NCBI RefSeq assembly: GCF_001559595.1
Contig: NZ_LNTY01000025.1
Span: forward strand, 124,001-188,000
Direction of reading: 5' to 3'
DNA from: Enterovibrio coralii
GTDB lineage: Bacteria; Pseudomonadota; Gammaproteobacteria; Enterobacterales; Vibrionaceae
DNA length: 64,000 bases
Shown: piece after piece, positions 29,181 to 39,412 of the stretch
How positions within the stretch are numbered: position 1 is the first letter of the stretch
Layout: the number at the start of each line of letters is the position of its first letter
Notes under the pieces: generated by a model
Seen by the model: the letters and a program-made list of their open reading frames with translations, nothing else
Databases searched by the model: none
What the model was told of the DNA's origin: nothing
Translations under genes and position numbers: made by a program

Positions 29181-29472
29181 TTATTTTCATCTCGTCCAAC
29201 CTAACTCGATGATTTAAAAAGAATAGAAACGAACGACACAAACAATATGGCGAACGATTCCCAATTATCCTTCCAAGAAGGCGGCAGATTGAGAAAAACT
29301 CTCTATAATTCATTTATATGACACTTGCGCCATAATTAAGTCATTAATCAATAATTAAATGAGATCTAATTCTAACTTGAGCCTAGTGGTGTTTTAGTCT
29401 GAGTGTGTCATCTAGGTAGAATGCGAGTGTGATGTTCGTTCGTAATTTTAATGTTCTATTTTAGGGGATTAC
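29181..29472. other. AT-rich intergenic region upstream of the FapA-like gene
   Basis: 292 bp, strongly AT-rich around 29300-29370, with no ORF beyond ~22 codons. It presumably holds the promoter of the gene at 29473. No defined motif was found. Confidence 0.5.
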
Positions 29473-31134
29473 ATGCTGCAACAGCTTTTGCGGCTTTCTA
29501 ACGATGGCCGCAGGGTATACATGTCGGTAGTACCAAAGGCAGACGAAAACGCGCCCCGCATTGAGAAAAAACATATCGTTGAGTGGCTGACGAAGCACAG
29601 CGTCGCCAATTTTTTCCGATTTGAAGAGACCATCGAATCGGTTCTGATCAAAATCAACGCGTCGAATGACGACTGGAAAGGGGAGCCTGATGACGTCGTG
29701 GTAGCTGAGCGCCGCGATGCATCTGTGACTGCGCGTCTTGATGACCAAAAGATGACGGCATTTTTGCGTGTTGATGGCGCATGTGGTGGCAACCCGATCA
29801 AAGGCAATGACCTTCTTACCGCCCTAAAGAAAGGGCAAATTGTCCGTGGTGTAAAAAAACAAACGCTGCAGAAACTGCTCACTGCATCAGCCCGCCTAAA
29901 GCCGGGTGAATATCTCGAAGTTCCCATTGCGGCTGGAAAATGGCCGGTTGCAGGCGATGACTCTAAAATTGCCTATCTCGTCCAAGACAGTAAAGCGCGT
30001 GTCCTTCGCCCTCAGGAACGAGAAGATGGCACGGTCGATATGCGTGACCTTGGCAAAATGATCACGGTTCAAGAAGGACAACCCCTCGCCAAGCGTATTC
30101 CTCCCACCAAAGGCATAGAAGGCTTTAAGGTGACTGGCGAAATCATTTCGACGGCACCAGGCAAAGACCTTCCTTTACGTCTGTTCCCTGGCAGTGCTTT
30201 CAGTGCCAACGATGAAAACGTGATTATTGCGCAGGTCTCTGGGATGCCAATTCTTCATCCTGATGGTGTTGAAGTAGATAACGCCTTGTGTATGAAGGCG
30301 GTGACCGTCGCTACAGGACACGTCAATTTTGAAGGCAGCGTGGTCATCAATGGTGACGTTGCCGCGGGTATGCGTGTGCAAGCAACAGGTTCTATCACCG
30401 TAGGTGGTGTTGTGGAATCCGCAGTTCTGGAAGCTGGCGGCGATATTGTTATTCACAACGGTATCCTCGGCCGGCAGGTGCAGTCTGATCAGGAAATAAA
30501 CACCCAGCTTAGGGCGAAAGGCTCTGTTGTTGCGAAGTTTGCCCAGTACGCAAAGATTGTCGCAGACGGAGACATCACGATTAGCCAGCATGCTATGCAC
30601 TGCTTTACCCAAACTAACAACAATTTGATTATCTGCGATCAGGCTAAACGAAACGGTACTCTGACGGGCGGTAAGCACATTGCGCGCTGCGGCATTCAGG
30701 TGGTCAACTTGGGGGCGGCATCAGGCGTACACACGCGCATAGCTGCATTTACAGGGCTAAGTGACATCATTGAGAAAACCTTGGGGATTACCCAAGAGCT
30801 TGAACACGAGCACGAGCAGTTGATGAAGGTGAAAGACGCTGAAATGAAACTGCTTCAGCAACCTGCCAATAAACGTCCTGACCAGCTGATTGAGCGCTTG
30901 GCGTGGACTAAAACTCACCATTTCGAGCGTATCGCTGCGCTTAAAGCGAAGATGGACAGCAGCTCCTCTGAATTAAGTACCTTGTACCGGACCCATTCTA
31001 TCGAAGTGTTTAAAACCTGTTTTGGTGGCGTACATTGCCAAATCGGGGATACGCAGCTTGTCGTGAACAATGAATACGGTGCTTGTCGCTTTGTGACTGA
31101 CGGTAAAGAAATACAAATCGAGAAGCTTCAGTAG
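29473..31134 (+). CDS. FapA / DUF342 family protein
   Basis: 553 residues. An N-terminal region is followed by the FapA (DUF342) domain, in which a right-handed beta-helix is visible as successive turns of the type VNFEGSVVINGDVAAGM and ESAVLEAGGDIVIHNGI, then a C-terminal coiled coil (about residues 430-500, rich in E, K and L). Vibrio FapA homologues have been implicated in signalling to chemotaxis/flagellar or glucose-transport regulators, but function is not settled. TAGGGGATTAC precedes the ATG. Monocistronic, with a terminator after it. Confidence 0.85.
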   Translation: MLQQLLRLSNDGRRVYMSVVPKADENAPRIEKKHIVEWLTKHSVANFFRFEETIESVLIKINASNDDWKGEPDDVVVAERRDASVTARLDDQKMTAFLRVDGACGGNPIKGNDLLTALKKGQIVRGVKKQTLQKLLTASARLKPGEYLEVPIAAGKWPVAGDDSKIAYLVQDSKARVLRPQEREDGTVDMRDLGKMITVQEGQPLAKRIPPTKGIEGFKVTGEIISTAPGKDLPLRLFPGSAFSANDENVIIAQVSGMPILHPDGVEVDNALCMKAVTVATGHVNFEGSVVINGDVAAGMRVQATGSITVGGVVESAVLEAGGDIVIHNGILGRQVQSDQEINTQLRAKGSVVAKFAQYAKIVADGDITISQHAMHCFTQTNNNLIICDQAKRNGTLTGGKHIARCGIQVVNLGAASGVHTRIAAFTGLSDIIEKTLGITQELEHEHEQLMKVKDAEMKLLQQPANKRPDQLIERLAWTKTHHFERIAALKAKMDSSSSELSTLYRTHSIEVFKTCFGGVHCQIGDTQLVVNNEYGACRFVTDGKEIQIEKLQ

Positions 31135-31142
31135 TGCACTGT

Positions 31143-31155
31143 TTTACAGTGTAAA
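31143..31155. other. parS2: parS2 centromere site
   Basis: Perfect TTTACAGTGTAAA palindrome between the FapA-like stop and its terminator. Confidence 0.87.
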
Positions 31156-31164
31156 TGACGGTAA

Positions 31165-31190
31165 AAAAGCAGGCCATCAAGCCTGCTTTT
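31165..31190. terminator. Bidirectional terminator
   Basis: Stem AAAAGCAGGC / GCCTGCTTTT with loop CATCAA. It serves the FapA-like gene (+) and the convergent lap operon (-). Confidence 0.9.
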
Positions 31191-31220
31191 TCTTTTGGTA
31201 TCTATCCTGCTGTTTTCGCG

Positions 31221-33338
31221 TTAGCCGACCTTCTGCACCTTACCTTCTTTAAGGGCTTGTAGAACGACATGCTTAGGCCCATCGGCAACAATGCTGCCTT
31301 GCTCGACAACGATAATTCGGTCAACCACATCTAACATGCCCGTTTTGTGGGTGTTGATAATGAGTGTCTCGTCGCGGCGAAGGGTCGACAGCTGTTGTTT
31401 GATGTATTGCTCTGAGCGGTTATCCATGGCACTAGTTGGCTCATCCATCAACAAAACAGGTGGACGTCCTAACATTGCACGCGCAATGGCGATCGCTTGA
31501 CGTTGGCCGCCTGAAAGCTGGTTGCCGCCTTCACCAACCTGACGCTCTAGACCTGCTGGGTCGCGTTGCGTAAACGTGGTGACGCCAGAGCGATTGGCTG
31601 CATCCAAAATATCCCTATCATCCGCCAAAGGGCGACCGAGAGTAATGTTGTCGCGAATCGAGCCAAAGAAGAGAGTGGGATCCTGCGGTACGCAGCCTAT
31701 ATTGCGTCGTATATCGATGCCATGGATTTGACTGATGTCGGTCTCATCTATGCGTACAGAACCCGCTGTAGGGCGATATAGACCCATTAGCAGACGACTC
31801 ATGGTTGTCTTACCTGACCCGATTCGGCCAATGATCGCGACTTTTTCGCCCGGCAAAATGGTGAAGGACACATCACGAAGCGACGCCACTTCACTATTCG
31901 GGTAATTGAAATTCACACGGTCGAATTCGATTTTTCCGCGAATGATAGGGCGGTGAATATAGCGTTGCCCTTCTTCTTGCTCAGACGGCATGTTCATCAA
32001 TTGGTCGATGATTTCCATTGCTGACTTCGCTTGGTTATAGCGTGTAGACAACAACGAAAGCTGTACCATAGGGCCAACCGCGCGAGAGCTCAGCATGCTT
32101 GCGGCAATCAAGCCACCCATGGTGAGGTCACCGTTTGCGATAAGGTAGACACCAAATACAATCATGGCGACAGAAACAAACTGTTGGATGAAGCCGGCGG
32201 CATTTTGTACCGAGTCTGTCAGACGGCGGGTTTTAATGCCCCAGTTTGCCATGTGCGCAACCGCTTCTTCCCAGCGATATTGAAACTGGCTCTCAGCACC
32301 AAAGAGTTTGATGGTTTCTAAACCGGCCAAGCTTTCAATCAAATTGGCGTTCTTTTGAGAGGAAAGGCGTGAGCCTTCTTCAATTGTGGTTCTTAGCGGC
32401 TTTTGGATCAGCATGGCGTGGATCATCAAAAACGCCACGGCGGCGATTGGCACGATGACCAAGGGACCCGCCACAATCCAAATGATGAACAAGAAGAAGA
32501 ACGCGAACGGCAAATCAATCAAGGCGGACACGGATGCCGAGGTGAAGAAATCTCGTATCGATTCGAACTCCTGCATGTGCCGCGCAAACGCACCCACCGA
32601 TGGCGGCTTGGCTTCCATTCGTATTCCCATCACTTTTTGGAAAATACGCGCGGAGATCAGAAGGTCTGATTTTTTACCGGAAATGTCGATGAAGTAACTT
32701 CGAAGTAGCTTCAACACCAAATCAAAAATGAAGATAACAAACACACCGCTTGCCAACACCCAAAGGGAATCGAACGCCAGATTGGGCACGATTTTGTCGT
32801 AAACGATGCGGGAGAAAAGGGGCGTTGCGATGGCAAACGCATTGATAAAAATCGACGCAATCAGTACGTCACGATAGATGGAGCGTGATTCCCAGAGTGT
32901 GCTCCAAAACCAGTGGCCAGTTCGCTCTTTGAGAATCTCTGGTGAACGTTCGTCGTAGCGAAACTGTTTCTTTAACAGAAACAGCTTACCTTTGTAGTCA
33001 AGATCAAGGTCAGACAGTGTAACGATATCAGACGTCGTCGCATCTTGTGGCCTGACAATCTCGGCCTCACCACGTTCGTGGTTGATATCAAGCAGGACAC
33101 ACGCTTGGCTGTCTTTCAGTTGAAGAATACAAGGGCAAAGAAGCAAGGAGATTTCCGAAAGCTCCATCTTGGCTTCTTTGGCATCGATACTCGCGCGCTC
33201 TGCAGCGCGCGGGAACAAGAATGGCGATAGATAGCCATCTGAAATAGGCAAGCCGGATACAAGGGCATCAGGGGAATTCGCCTGGCCAAAGTACCGGCTA
33301 ACATAGACCAAAGACTGCAGTAGCGGATCTTTAACCAT
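31221..33338 (-). CDS. lapB: Type I secretion ATPase/permease LapB (RtxB family)
   Basis: A 705-residue inner-membrane ABC exporter. An N-terminal C39-like domain without catalytic Cys (about residues 1-130) is followed by a six-helix transmembrane domain (~150-440) and an ATPase domain with GRIGSGKTT, LSGGQRQAIAIARAM and VLLMDEPTS. It exports large RTX adhesins with LapC and the TolC-like LapE. It is the last gene of the operon; its ATG overlaps the lapD stop by 8 bp. The secreted adhesin itself is not in this window. Confidence 0.92.
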   Translation of the reverse strand: MVKDPLLQSLVYVSRYFGQANSPDALVSGLPISDGYLSPFLFPRAAERASIDAKEAKMELSEISLLLCPCILQLKDSQACVLLDINHERGEAEIVRPQDATTSDIVTLSDLDLDYKGKLFLLKKQFRYDERSPEILKERTGHWFWSTLWESRSIYRDVLIASIFINAFAIATPLFSRIVYDKIVPNLAFDSLWVLASGVFVIFIFDLVLKLLRSYFIDISGKKSDLLISARIFQKVMGIRMEAKPPSVGAFARHMQEFESIRDFFTSASVSALIDLPFAFFFLFIIWIVAGPLVIVPIAAVAFLMIHAMLIQKPLRTTIEEGSRLSSQKNANLIESLAGLETIKLFGAESQFQYRWEEAVAHMANWGIKTRRLTDSVQNAAGFIQQFVSVAMIVFGVYLIANGDLTMGGLIAASMLSSRAVGPMVQLSLLSTRYNQAKSAMEIIDQLMNMPSEQEEGQRYIHRPIIRGKIEFDRVNFNYPNSEVASLRDVSFTILPGEKVAIIGRIGSGKTTMSRLLMGLYRPTAGSVRIDETDISQIHGIDIRRNIGCVPQDPTLFFGSIRDNITLGRPLADDRDILDAANRSGVTTFTQRDPAGLERQVGEGGNQLSGGQRQAIAIARAMLGRPPVLLMDEPTSAMDNRSEQYIKQQLSTLRRDETLIINTHKTGMLDVVDRIIVVEQGSIVADGPKHVVLQALKEGKVQKVG

Positions 33339-35271
33339 GATTCTCCAATTTCTTCTCGAAGATAAAGCCTTGGAAGCCGTTTACGAACAGCTCGGACAGT
33401 TTGTTTAACTGCGCTTCCGTTTCAACCCGAGTAGCAATGGTTGTGATGTTCAGGTTATGCGCCGTCCGGCATATTGAGGCTAGCACATGGCTTTGCGCTT
33501 CGTCGTCAAGATTGCTGGTATAGGCAAAATCTATCTTCACGTATGACGGTTTGAATTTGTTGAGATAATCGAGGGACTGGAAGTTACGTCCATAGTTATC
33601 GACACCAAATCCGAAGTTAAACCTGTGCGCTTGCTCAGTCAGTAAGCTGACATGATCCGGATAGCGAACAAATACGCTCTCTGGGATTTCGAAGAACAAT
33701 CTGCCTGCTAGGTCACGATGTTTTTGCATCACGCTAGTCAGCCAACGGATGAAAGATGCATTCGTGACACTGTTCTGGGTCAAGTTGATAGCAAGTGGCC
33801 CCAACTTAGGGTCATCTGACAAACGCTCGATCATATGTGCAACGACATAGCGGTCAAACGACTCACCCAGTTCCAACTGTTCCACAGCACCTAGGAAATG
33901 GCCAGCACCATAGTAGTCCTCGCCACGCTCAATGGCGGTAAACACCTCTTGATGGAGTACGCTTTGGTCACTGTTAGATGCTGGTTGATATTTAAACTTG
34001 AACCAGTCGTGCGCAATGGCGTCGAGGATAAGAGTTTTCCATTGCTGTTTGCCCATCGACGAGTCGTTCGCCGTTTGGTCAATCATAGAAATAGGATGGT
34101 TTGGATTATTCCTCGCTTGGGTCAACGCATTATCGACCTGCGCCAACAACTGGCTGGCGTCTCGGTTTTCTGAGCTGTTCACCGCCAAGCCAATAGCGAC
34201 TTTTGGCGGGCTGATACCCATTGGGTCGTGCTGCATGTCCGTTACAATTGACAACAGGCTCTCGCCCATCACTTGTAAGTCCTCAGCACTGCAATTCGGT
34301 GCCAGAATAACGAACTCGTCTTTTGAAATGCGCGATGCGGTAAAGTCAGCGTCGCTGATAGTGGTATTGAGTTTTTTGGAGAATTGACTCACCAGCGAAT
34401 CGCCTTGCTCAAAACCTTGGTTTTGGTAGGTGTCAGTGATCAAATCCACTTTTGCCATCACAAGGCCACCAATCGCAGATTCTGCCAACCAAGATTTGAG
34501 CTGACCGACGAAGAAGCTTCGATTACCCAATCCAGATACGGTATCGCGATAAGCATGCTCGCGAAGTCTGTCAGCCTCTTTCGCTTGCTGCTCAAAGTAA
34601 GCTTCAAGCTGATTGCTCATTTGGTTGATCGCCTTAACAACGGTTTTAAGCTCCGTTGTTGGCGGAAGAGGGATAGGCTCGCTATTAAACTTGTTCCGTG
34701 CGATATCCTGCGCCCGATCGGTAATGGTTTTCAACGGACGGAGTGAGCGGCTAAGTTGTATCGCAATCACGAGCATGGCGATGATAAAGAGCACGCCAAT
34801 CCAAATACCCAATTGAATGGTTGCGCGCCACATTTCCCGATAGGCGTAACCTGGGTGAGAAACGACTTTTACCTCAGCAAGTTGTAGCCAACCGCTGGTG
34901 AATGTTCGTTCTTCTGTGATAACCGGGAAGAGGTCGAGTGCAATGTACCAATTTGGAACACCTTCAACAGTGACGGGATATTGTCGGACGATTTCACTGC
35001 CGTCAGACAACATTTTCAGGCGCACTTCTTGATAGAATCCGCCATCAAATAGGGCATTGATAACAGATTCCGTCGCGACTTTATCGTCATCTTCTAGGTA
35101 GGGTGCAAGCGCAAGCCCCATTGAGTTGATGGTGTTGTTCACTTCAGCAGTTTGCTGCGTGAGCAGGAAGTTTCGTGTGGTGCTAAGTTCTATCCCGGTG
35201 ACCGCAAGGATCAGCAGGAAGAAGATTGCCAACATCCATGTAAATAGTTGTCGGTATAAAGTCATAGACAT
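33331..35271 (-). CDS. lapD: c-di-GMP receptor LapD
   Basis: 646 residues: one N-terminal transmembrane helix, a periplasmic LapD/MoxY domain (~30-150), a second helix, HAMP, then degenerate GGDEF (SKDEF in place of GGDEF) and degenerate EAL domains (no EAL triplet; HQEVFT at that place). The loss of both active sites is what defines LapD as a receptor rather than an enzyme. When c-di-GMP is bound, the periplasmic domain sequesters the protease LapG and the adhesin stays at the surface. It lies directly between lapG and lapB. Confidence 0.92.
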   Translation of the reverse strand: MSMTLYRQLFTWMLAIFFLLILAVTGIELSTTRNFLLTQQTAEVNNTINSMGLALAPYLEDDDKVATESVINALFDGGFYQEVRLKMLSDGSEIVRQYPVTVEGVPNWYIALDLFPVITEERTFTSGWLQLAEVKVVSHPGYAYREMWRATIQLGIWIGVLFIIAMLVIAIQLSRSLRPLKTITDRAQDIARNKFNSEPIPLPPTTELKTVVKAINQMSNQLEAYFEQQAKEADRLREHAYRDTVSGLGNRSFFVGQLKSWLAESAIGGLVMAKVDLITDTYQNQGFEQGDSLVSQFSKKLNTTISDADFTASRISKDEFVILAPNCSAEDLQVMGESLLSIVTDMQHDPMGISPPKVAIGLAVNSSENRDASQLLAQVDNALTQARNNPNHPISMIDQTANDSSMGKQQWKTLILDAIAHDWFKFKYQPASNSDQSVLHQEVFTAIERGEDYYGAGHFLGAVEQLELGESFDRYVVAHMIERLSDDPKLGPLAINLTQNSVTNASFIRWLTSVMQKHRDLAGRLFFEIPESVFVRYPDHVSLLTEQAHRFNFGFGVDNYGRNFQSLDYLNKFKPSYVKIDFAYTSNLDDEAQSHVLASICRTAHNLNITTIATRVETEAQLNKLSELFVNGFQGFIFEKKLENHG

Positions 35272-35940
35272 TTACCCATCATAGTTTTTGATCGGTCTGT
35301 TGAGTTTTACTGACCCCATCCTTTGTCGGAGATCGTTCCACAATCCCAACCGCGAAGATTTGCCCGCCAGTTCACCTTTACCGCGTTCTTTCATTAACCA
35401 AAGTCGGCTACCGTTGAAACTGTATACAGGTAGCAGATCTCGTCTTTTCGATGCTTTCAAGATCCTCGGATCGATATTGTCCAAAAGCACAGGTTCAGAG
35501 GAAGCTGTTGGGTAGTACGCAACGACCATGTGAAACTGATTAAGTTTTATTGCTTTAACGTAAACCAGTCTCAGCTTTTTATCGTCAATCCCTAACTCTC
35601 TGAGTGTGAAGTATTTAGCGATACTAAAGTCTTCACAGTCACCAGCCGCACTGCCCAAAAACTCAAGCGGTGTGGCCCAGTAGTCTTTTTTACCCCATAG
35701 ATCGATATCATCAACGAAGTACAGTTGATTAAAAAAATCATTTACTGCTTCGAGCTTTTCTTGTTCGGAAAGGTTCGCAGAGTTGGCGACCACATCACGC
35801 CAAGCTGCGACTCGCTTTCCTGCTCGTTCGCCGTAAAACCCTGCCACTTTGCTGACCCAGCGCTGGTCTGTGTCGCTCGTTGCAAAAGTACTGATCGTTG
35901 GCAAAAGGAACAATAAAAACAGGGCGACCCGTTTTCGCAT
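35272..35940 (-). CDS. lapG: Periplasmic adhesin-cleaving cysteine protease LapG
   Basis: A 222-residue transglutaminase-like cysteine protease (BTLCP/C93) with an N-terminal signal peptide. The catalytic triad is visible as Cys102 in AAGDCEDFSIAKY, His137 in NQFHMVV and Asp154 in LLDNIDP. The family cuts the N-terminus of RTX adhesins at a di-alanine site, releasing biofilm cells, and is calcium-dependent. It abuts lapD without a gap, fitting paired function. Confidence 0.94.
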   Translation of the reverse strand: MRKRVALFLLFLLPTISTFATSDTDQRWVSKVAGFYGERAGKRVAAWRDVVANSANLSEQEKLEAVNDFFNQLYFVDDIDLWGKKDYWATPLEFLGSAAGDCEDFSIAKYFTLRELGIDDKKLRLVYVKAIKLNQFHMVVAYYPTASSEPVLLDNIDPRILKASKRRDLLPVYSFNGSRLWLMKERGKGELAGKSSRLGLWNDLRQRMGSVKLNRPIKNYDG

Positions 35941-35956
35941 CAGTCTTCCTTAGTGG

Positions 35957-36550
35957 TTATTGTTCCCGTCGGGTAAAAATCGTCCATGCTTCTTCGATAT
36001 CTCCTTTAAATCCTTTTACGCGGCCAACAACACGTCGATTGACGAGCTGGGATGTCTCTGTGGTGTCGGCCAAAACCAAATCGTCTTCACCCAGTCCAAT
36101 AATGGCAAGACGGTTGGTTTCAATTCCTCTATCAACTAGCTGTGCTTTTACTGCGTTGGCACGTTGGACAGACAGTTCACTGTTGTACGAATTTGTGCCC
36201 AATGAACTTGTATGTCCTTGAAGTTCAAGAGAGGTTTCAGGATAAAGGTGAAGGAATTCAGCCATTTTGTCCAGTTCTTCACGGTAGGCAGGCTCTACAA
36301 TTGCCGAGTCGTTTGCAAACTGAATCCTGAGTGAACTGTCGTTTTCAAACAAAACATAGGTAGGACACCCATCGTTATCTATCACGACAGTTTCAGGCGT
36401 GCCATCACACAAGTCTCTCGCATTGATAACGCCATCAGAGTCAGCGTCGAGTAAGTCAGAGTGCTGTTCCGCGAGCGGAGGCTCATGCGCGGAAATGGTA
36501 CATCCAGAGGCGACGACGAGCAGCCCTGACAAGAGAAATACGTGTTTCAT
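35957..36550 (-). CDS. OmpA-family lipoprotein with TSP3 calcium repeat
   Basis: 197 residues. A lipobox (LVVASGC) predicts outer-membrane lipidation. A thrombospondin-3-like calcium loop (DADSDGVINARDLCDGTP) precedes a C-terminal OmpA/peptidoglycan-binding domain (LELQGHTSSLG, with NRRVVGRV near the end). Such genes recur in lap-type operons of vibrios and Shewanella; a role in anchoring the secretion apparatus or adhesin to peptidoglycan is inference. It starts 4 bp after the restored stop of the tolC homologue. Confidence 0.88.
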   Translation of the reverse strand: MKHVFLLSGLLVVASGCTISAHEPPLAEQHSDLLDADSDGVINARDLCDGTPETVVIDNDGCPTYVLFENDSSLRIQFANDSAIVEPAYREELDKMAEFLHLYPETSLELQGHTSSLGTNSYNSELSVQRANAVKAQLVDRGIETNRLAIIGLGEDDLVLADTTETSQLVNRRVVGRVKGFKGDIEEAWTIFTRREQ

Positions 36551-36554
36551 ACTA

Positions 36555-37876
36555 CTAACCTTCGTTATTAACTACAGGCTCGAGCCACTCCTGAGGCACA
36601 TCAATACGTAAGGCATCGAGAAGCATGCCAGTGCTGTTTAGCACGCGGTATTTCGCATTGATGTTGGCGTAGTGAGCATCGAGATACGAGCGACGTGCTC
36701 GAACAGTTCATTCTCGGTATTCAGCAAATCAAGGAGGGTTCGACGACCGATCTTGAATTGCTTTTCATAGGCAATGACGGTTTCAGAGGCGGCATCTACA
36801 TGGTCCGCGAGGTATTTTTTCTGCTCCTCTGTCAATTCATATGCACTCCACGCCAAACGGGTACTCTCGCGAAGTAAGCGGGAGGCATTGTCGAAGATGT
36901 CTTTTGATTTGTTGAGCTGATACGCACTGCGCTTGGTATTGGCCTGATCGCTTCCGCCGTTGTAGAGGTTCCATCTCACGCGCAGCATGGCACTGAACTC
37001 ATCAACACTCTCCTCCACACCGTTTGCATCATCCGTCCAGCTTTGGCTCGCCTCAATGGTGAAGGTAGGGTAGAAGTTACCTTTGTTTTGACGGTATTGC
37101 GCACGCGCTGCGTCGATGTCATGGGTTGCGAGTTTGATGACAGGGTTGAGTTCATACGCGACATCTATCGCTTCTTTGAGCGAGGCAGGCAAGAACAGCG
37201 CATCCACTTCTGGATCCACTGGCGCATTGATTTCTACGCCAGCTAATCGGAAAAACTCGGTTTCCGCATCAATCACATTGCTGCGAGCAGCCAGCATATT
37301 GGTGATAGCACGAGCAACACGCGCTTCTACCTGAGACAAATCAGCCGTAGACCCAATACCTGACTCAGCACGTCGCTCTATGTCAGACTTAATCTTTTCA
37401 TGCACAGCCACATTATCTTCAGATAACGCGAGCAATTGCTGAGAGAGCAAGACAGCAACGTAGGCCTCTGCAACGGTCAGCGACTTATCTTGCGCATCAG
37501 AAAGCAGTTGGAAGCGCTGTGCTTCGGCTTCGTATTCCGTCCTTTCGATATTGTTAACCGTGGTGCCGTCCCAAATCAGTTGGGTAAGGCTGAGGCTGGC
37601 ATCCTTGGCGTTGAAGCTTTTGTCGCCGCTGGCTTTGGTGGTGCTGTTGTTAATGTATTCGTAGCCGTAACCCGCACTAAAATCGAGGTCAGGGTAATAG
37701 TCGCCTTGCGCGGCATCGATGTCTTGTCGGCTGCTCATAAAGTCATTGAACGCGCTTTTCAGCTCCGGATCTGTCGCGATAGTAACGGCGACAGCTTCTT
37801 CCAATGACATTGACCATGCAGGACTGCAGGCCATACCCAAGGCTGTGGCGAGAAAAAGCTTTTTCATTTTCAACAT
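36555..37876 (-). CDS. TolC-family outer membrane secretion channel LapE/AggC-like (frameshifted near 36698)
   Basis: Outer-membrane channel of the type I secretion system. A signal peptide is followed by the duplicated long-helix TolC repeats; the second repeat contains KIGRRTLLDLLNTENELFE. The frame breaks right after this motif near 36698: restoring one G (GAG-GCA for GAGCA) reads on as ARRSYLDAHYANINAKYRVL and ends at 36555, giving 440 residues and placing the stop 4 bp before the next start codon. GGGAGG precedes the ATG at 37876. Cotranscribed with the lap genes. Confidence 0.9.
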
Positions 37877-37922
37877 GCGACCTCCCTCAAGTGGGCAATA
37901 AGGCGACCCACAAATAATATTG

Positions 37923-39329
37923 TTATTCCCGCAGTGCGGATTTTTGCGCTTGTAATATCGGTTTTAGTAGGTAATCCAACACGCTTCGTTTGCCGGTAAT
38001 AATGTCAGCAGAAGCGGTCATACCGGGAATGATGGGTAATTCTTCACCATCCCCAAGGTTGTTAGAAGCGGTGCGAATTTTCACCAAATAGAAGCTGTTC
38101 CCTTCCTCGTCCTGAATGGTGTCTGCACTGATGGTTTCTAAAATGCCGTCTAAACCGCCGTAAACGGTAAAGTCATAGGCACTGAATTTAACGATAGCGG
38201 CAAGGCCTGGACGTAAGAAGGCTATGTCTTGCGGTGCAATTTTGGCTTCGATAAGAAGGTTGTCTTCGCTCGGAACGATTTCTACCAAATCCATGCCCGG
38301 CTGGATAACACCGCCTACTGTGTTGACGTGCAATTTCTTGATGGTGCCGTCTACAGGGCTTACCACTACGGTACGCTCTACACGGTCTTGAAGCGTAACG
38401 CGGGTTTCAGTCATGGCGAGTAACTTGTCTTCCACGTCGTTTAATCGTTCTTGTTGCTCGGCGCGGAATTTCAGCGCGACATCTATGTGCTTGAACACCA
38501 CTTCGCGCAAAGCGGAGTTGATCGAAGGGAGAGAAAGCTCTGCCGAGGACAGTTCGCGCTTGGTGTCGTTCACTTGTCGTTGCAATTTAAGCAAGTCAAT
38601 TTGAGGGACGACGCCTTCATCGGCTAATGGTTTGGTAATGCTGAACTCTTCACGTGCAAAGTTGTAGCTTTGTCTGAGGTTTTGCACTCGCGCCTGCACT
38701 TCGACAAGTTCTTGTTCTTTTTGACGTATTTGTTGTGCAGTAACCGAGAGTTGGTTATCGAGGTTGTTGAGTTTTTCTCGGTATTCCGCTCGCTGACGGG
38801 AGACAGTGGCACGATGTTCATTCACGAATTCTTCTTCAAACACTAAGTCACTTCGACGGATCACCACGGCATCTTGCCAGTCGGCTTCAGGGCTCACGAC
38901 AACTGAATCAACCAGTGCATGCAGTTTGACGGCGTCACCTTGTAAGCTTGTCAGTTCCTGAAGCCTCTCACGAAAGTCAGAACGGAACATGGTGTCATCG
39001 ATAAGCAATAACTGCTGACCCTTCTCGACAATATCACCTTCGCGTATCAGTAATTCTTTCACCAATCCGCCTTCAAGGTTTTGTACCACTTGAAGTTGCG
39101 AGGAAGGGATCACCTTTCCCTGACCGACGGTCACTTTGTCGAGCTCAGCAAATGCCGCCCACACTGCGCTTGCCGTGATAAACGCAGCAATCACCCACAA
39201 CAAAACCCGCGCACTTTTTGGTGTTGAAAGCAAAAGTGCTGCGGTTTTATCGTCGATGTAATCTAAATGTTCGCTGGCAGGAAGCCTGTCTGCTGACTTA
39301 TCGCCTTTTCTCATTAATGGGCCAACCAT
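37923..39329 (-). CDS. lapC: Type I secretion membrane fusion protein LapC (HlyD family)
   Basis: A 468-residue periplasmic adaptor. One transmembrane helix (~45-65) is followed by a biotinyl-lipoyl half-motif (VVQNLEGGLVKELLIREGD), a long coiled coil (~130-330), the second lipoyl half (VVVSPVDGTIKKL) and a C-terminal beta-barrel domain. It links LapB to the TolC-like channel. It is the first gene of the six-gene operon. No strong ribosome site precedes 39329, and the internal ATG at residue 6 is possible. Confidence 0.9.
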   Translation of the reverse strand: MVGPLMRKGDKSADRLPASEHLDYIDDKTAALLLSTPKSARVLLWVIAAFITASAVWAAFAELDKVTVGQGKVIPSSQLQVVQNLEGGLVKELLIREGDIVEKGQQLLLIDDTMFRSDFRERLQELTSLQGDAVKLHALVDSVVVSPEADWQDAVVIRRSDLVFEEEFVNEHRATVSRQRAEYREKLNNLDNQLSVTAQQIRQKEQELVEVQARVQNLRQSYNFAREEFSITKPLADEGVVPQIDLLKLQRQVNDTKRELSSAELSLPSINSALREVVFKHIDVALKFRAEQQERLNDVEDKLLAMTETRVTLQDRVERTVVVSPVDGTIKKLHVNTVGGVIQPGMDLVEIVPSEDNLLIEAKIAPQDIAFLRPGLAAIVKFSAYDFTVYGGLDGILETISADTIQDEEGNSFYLVKIRTASNNLGDGEELPIIPGMTASADIITGKRSVLDYLLKPILQAQKSALRE

Positions 39330-39412
39330 AAAAGCAATGAAACTCGCTTACTTAAGCGTAGTTTAAGTCTGTGATTCTCACTAATTTCAGACAGTGTATA
39401 GACATTGGTTTG

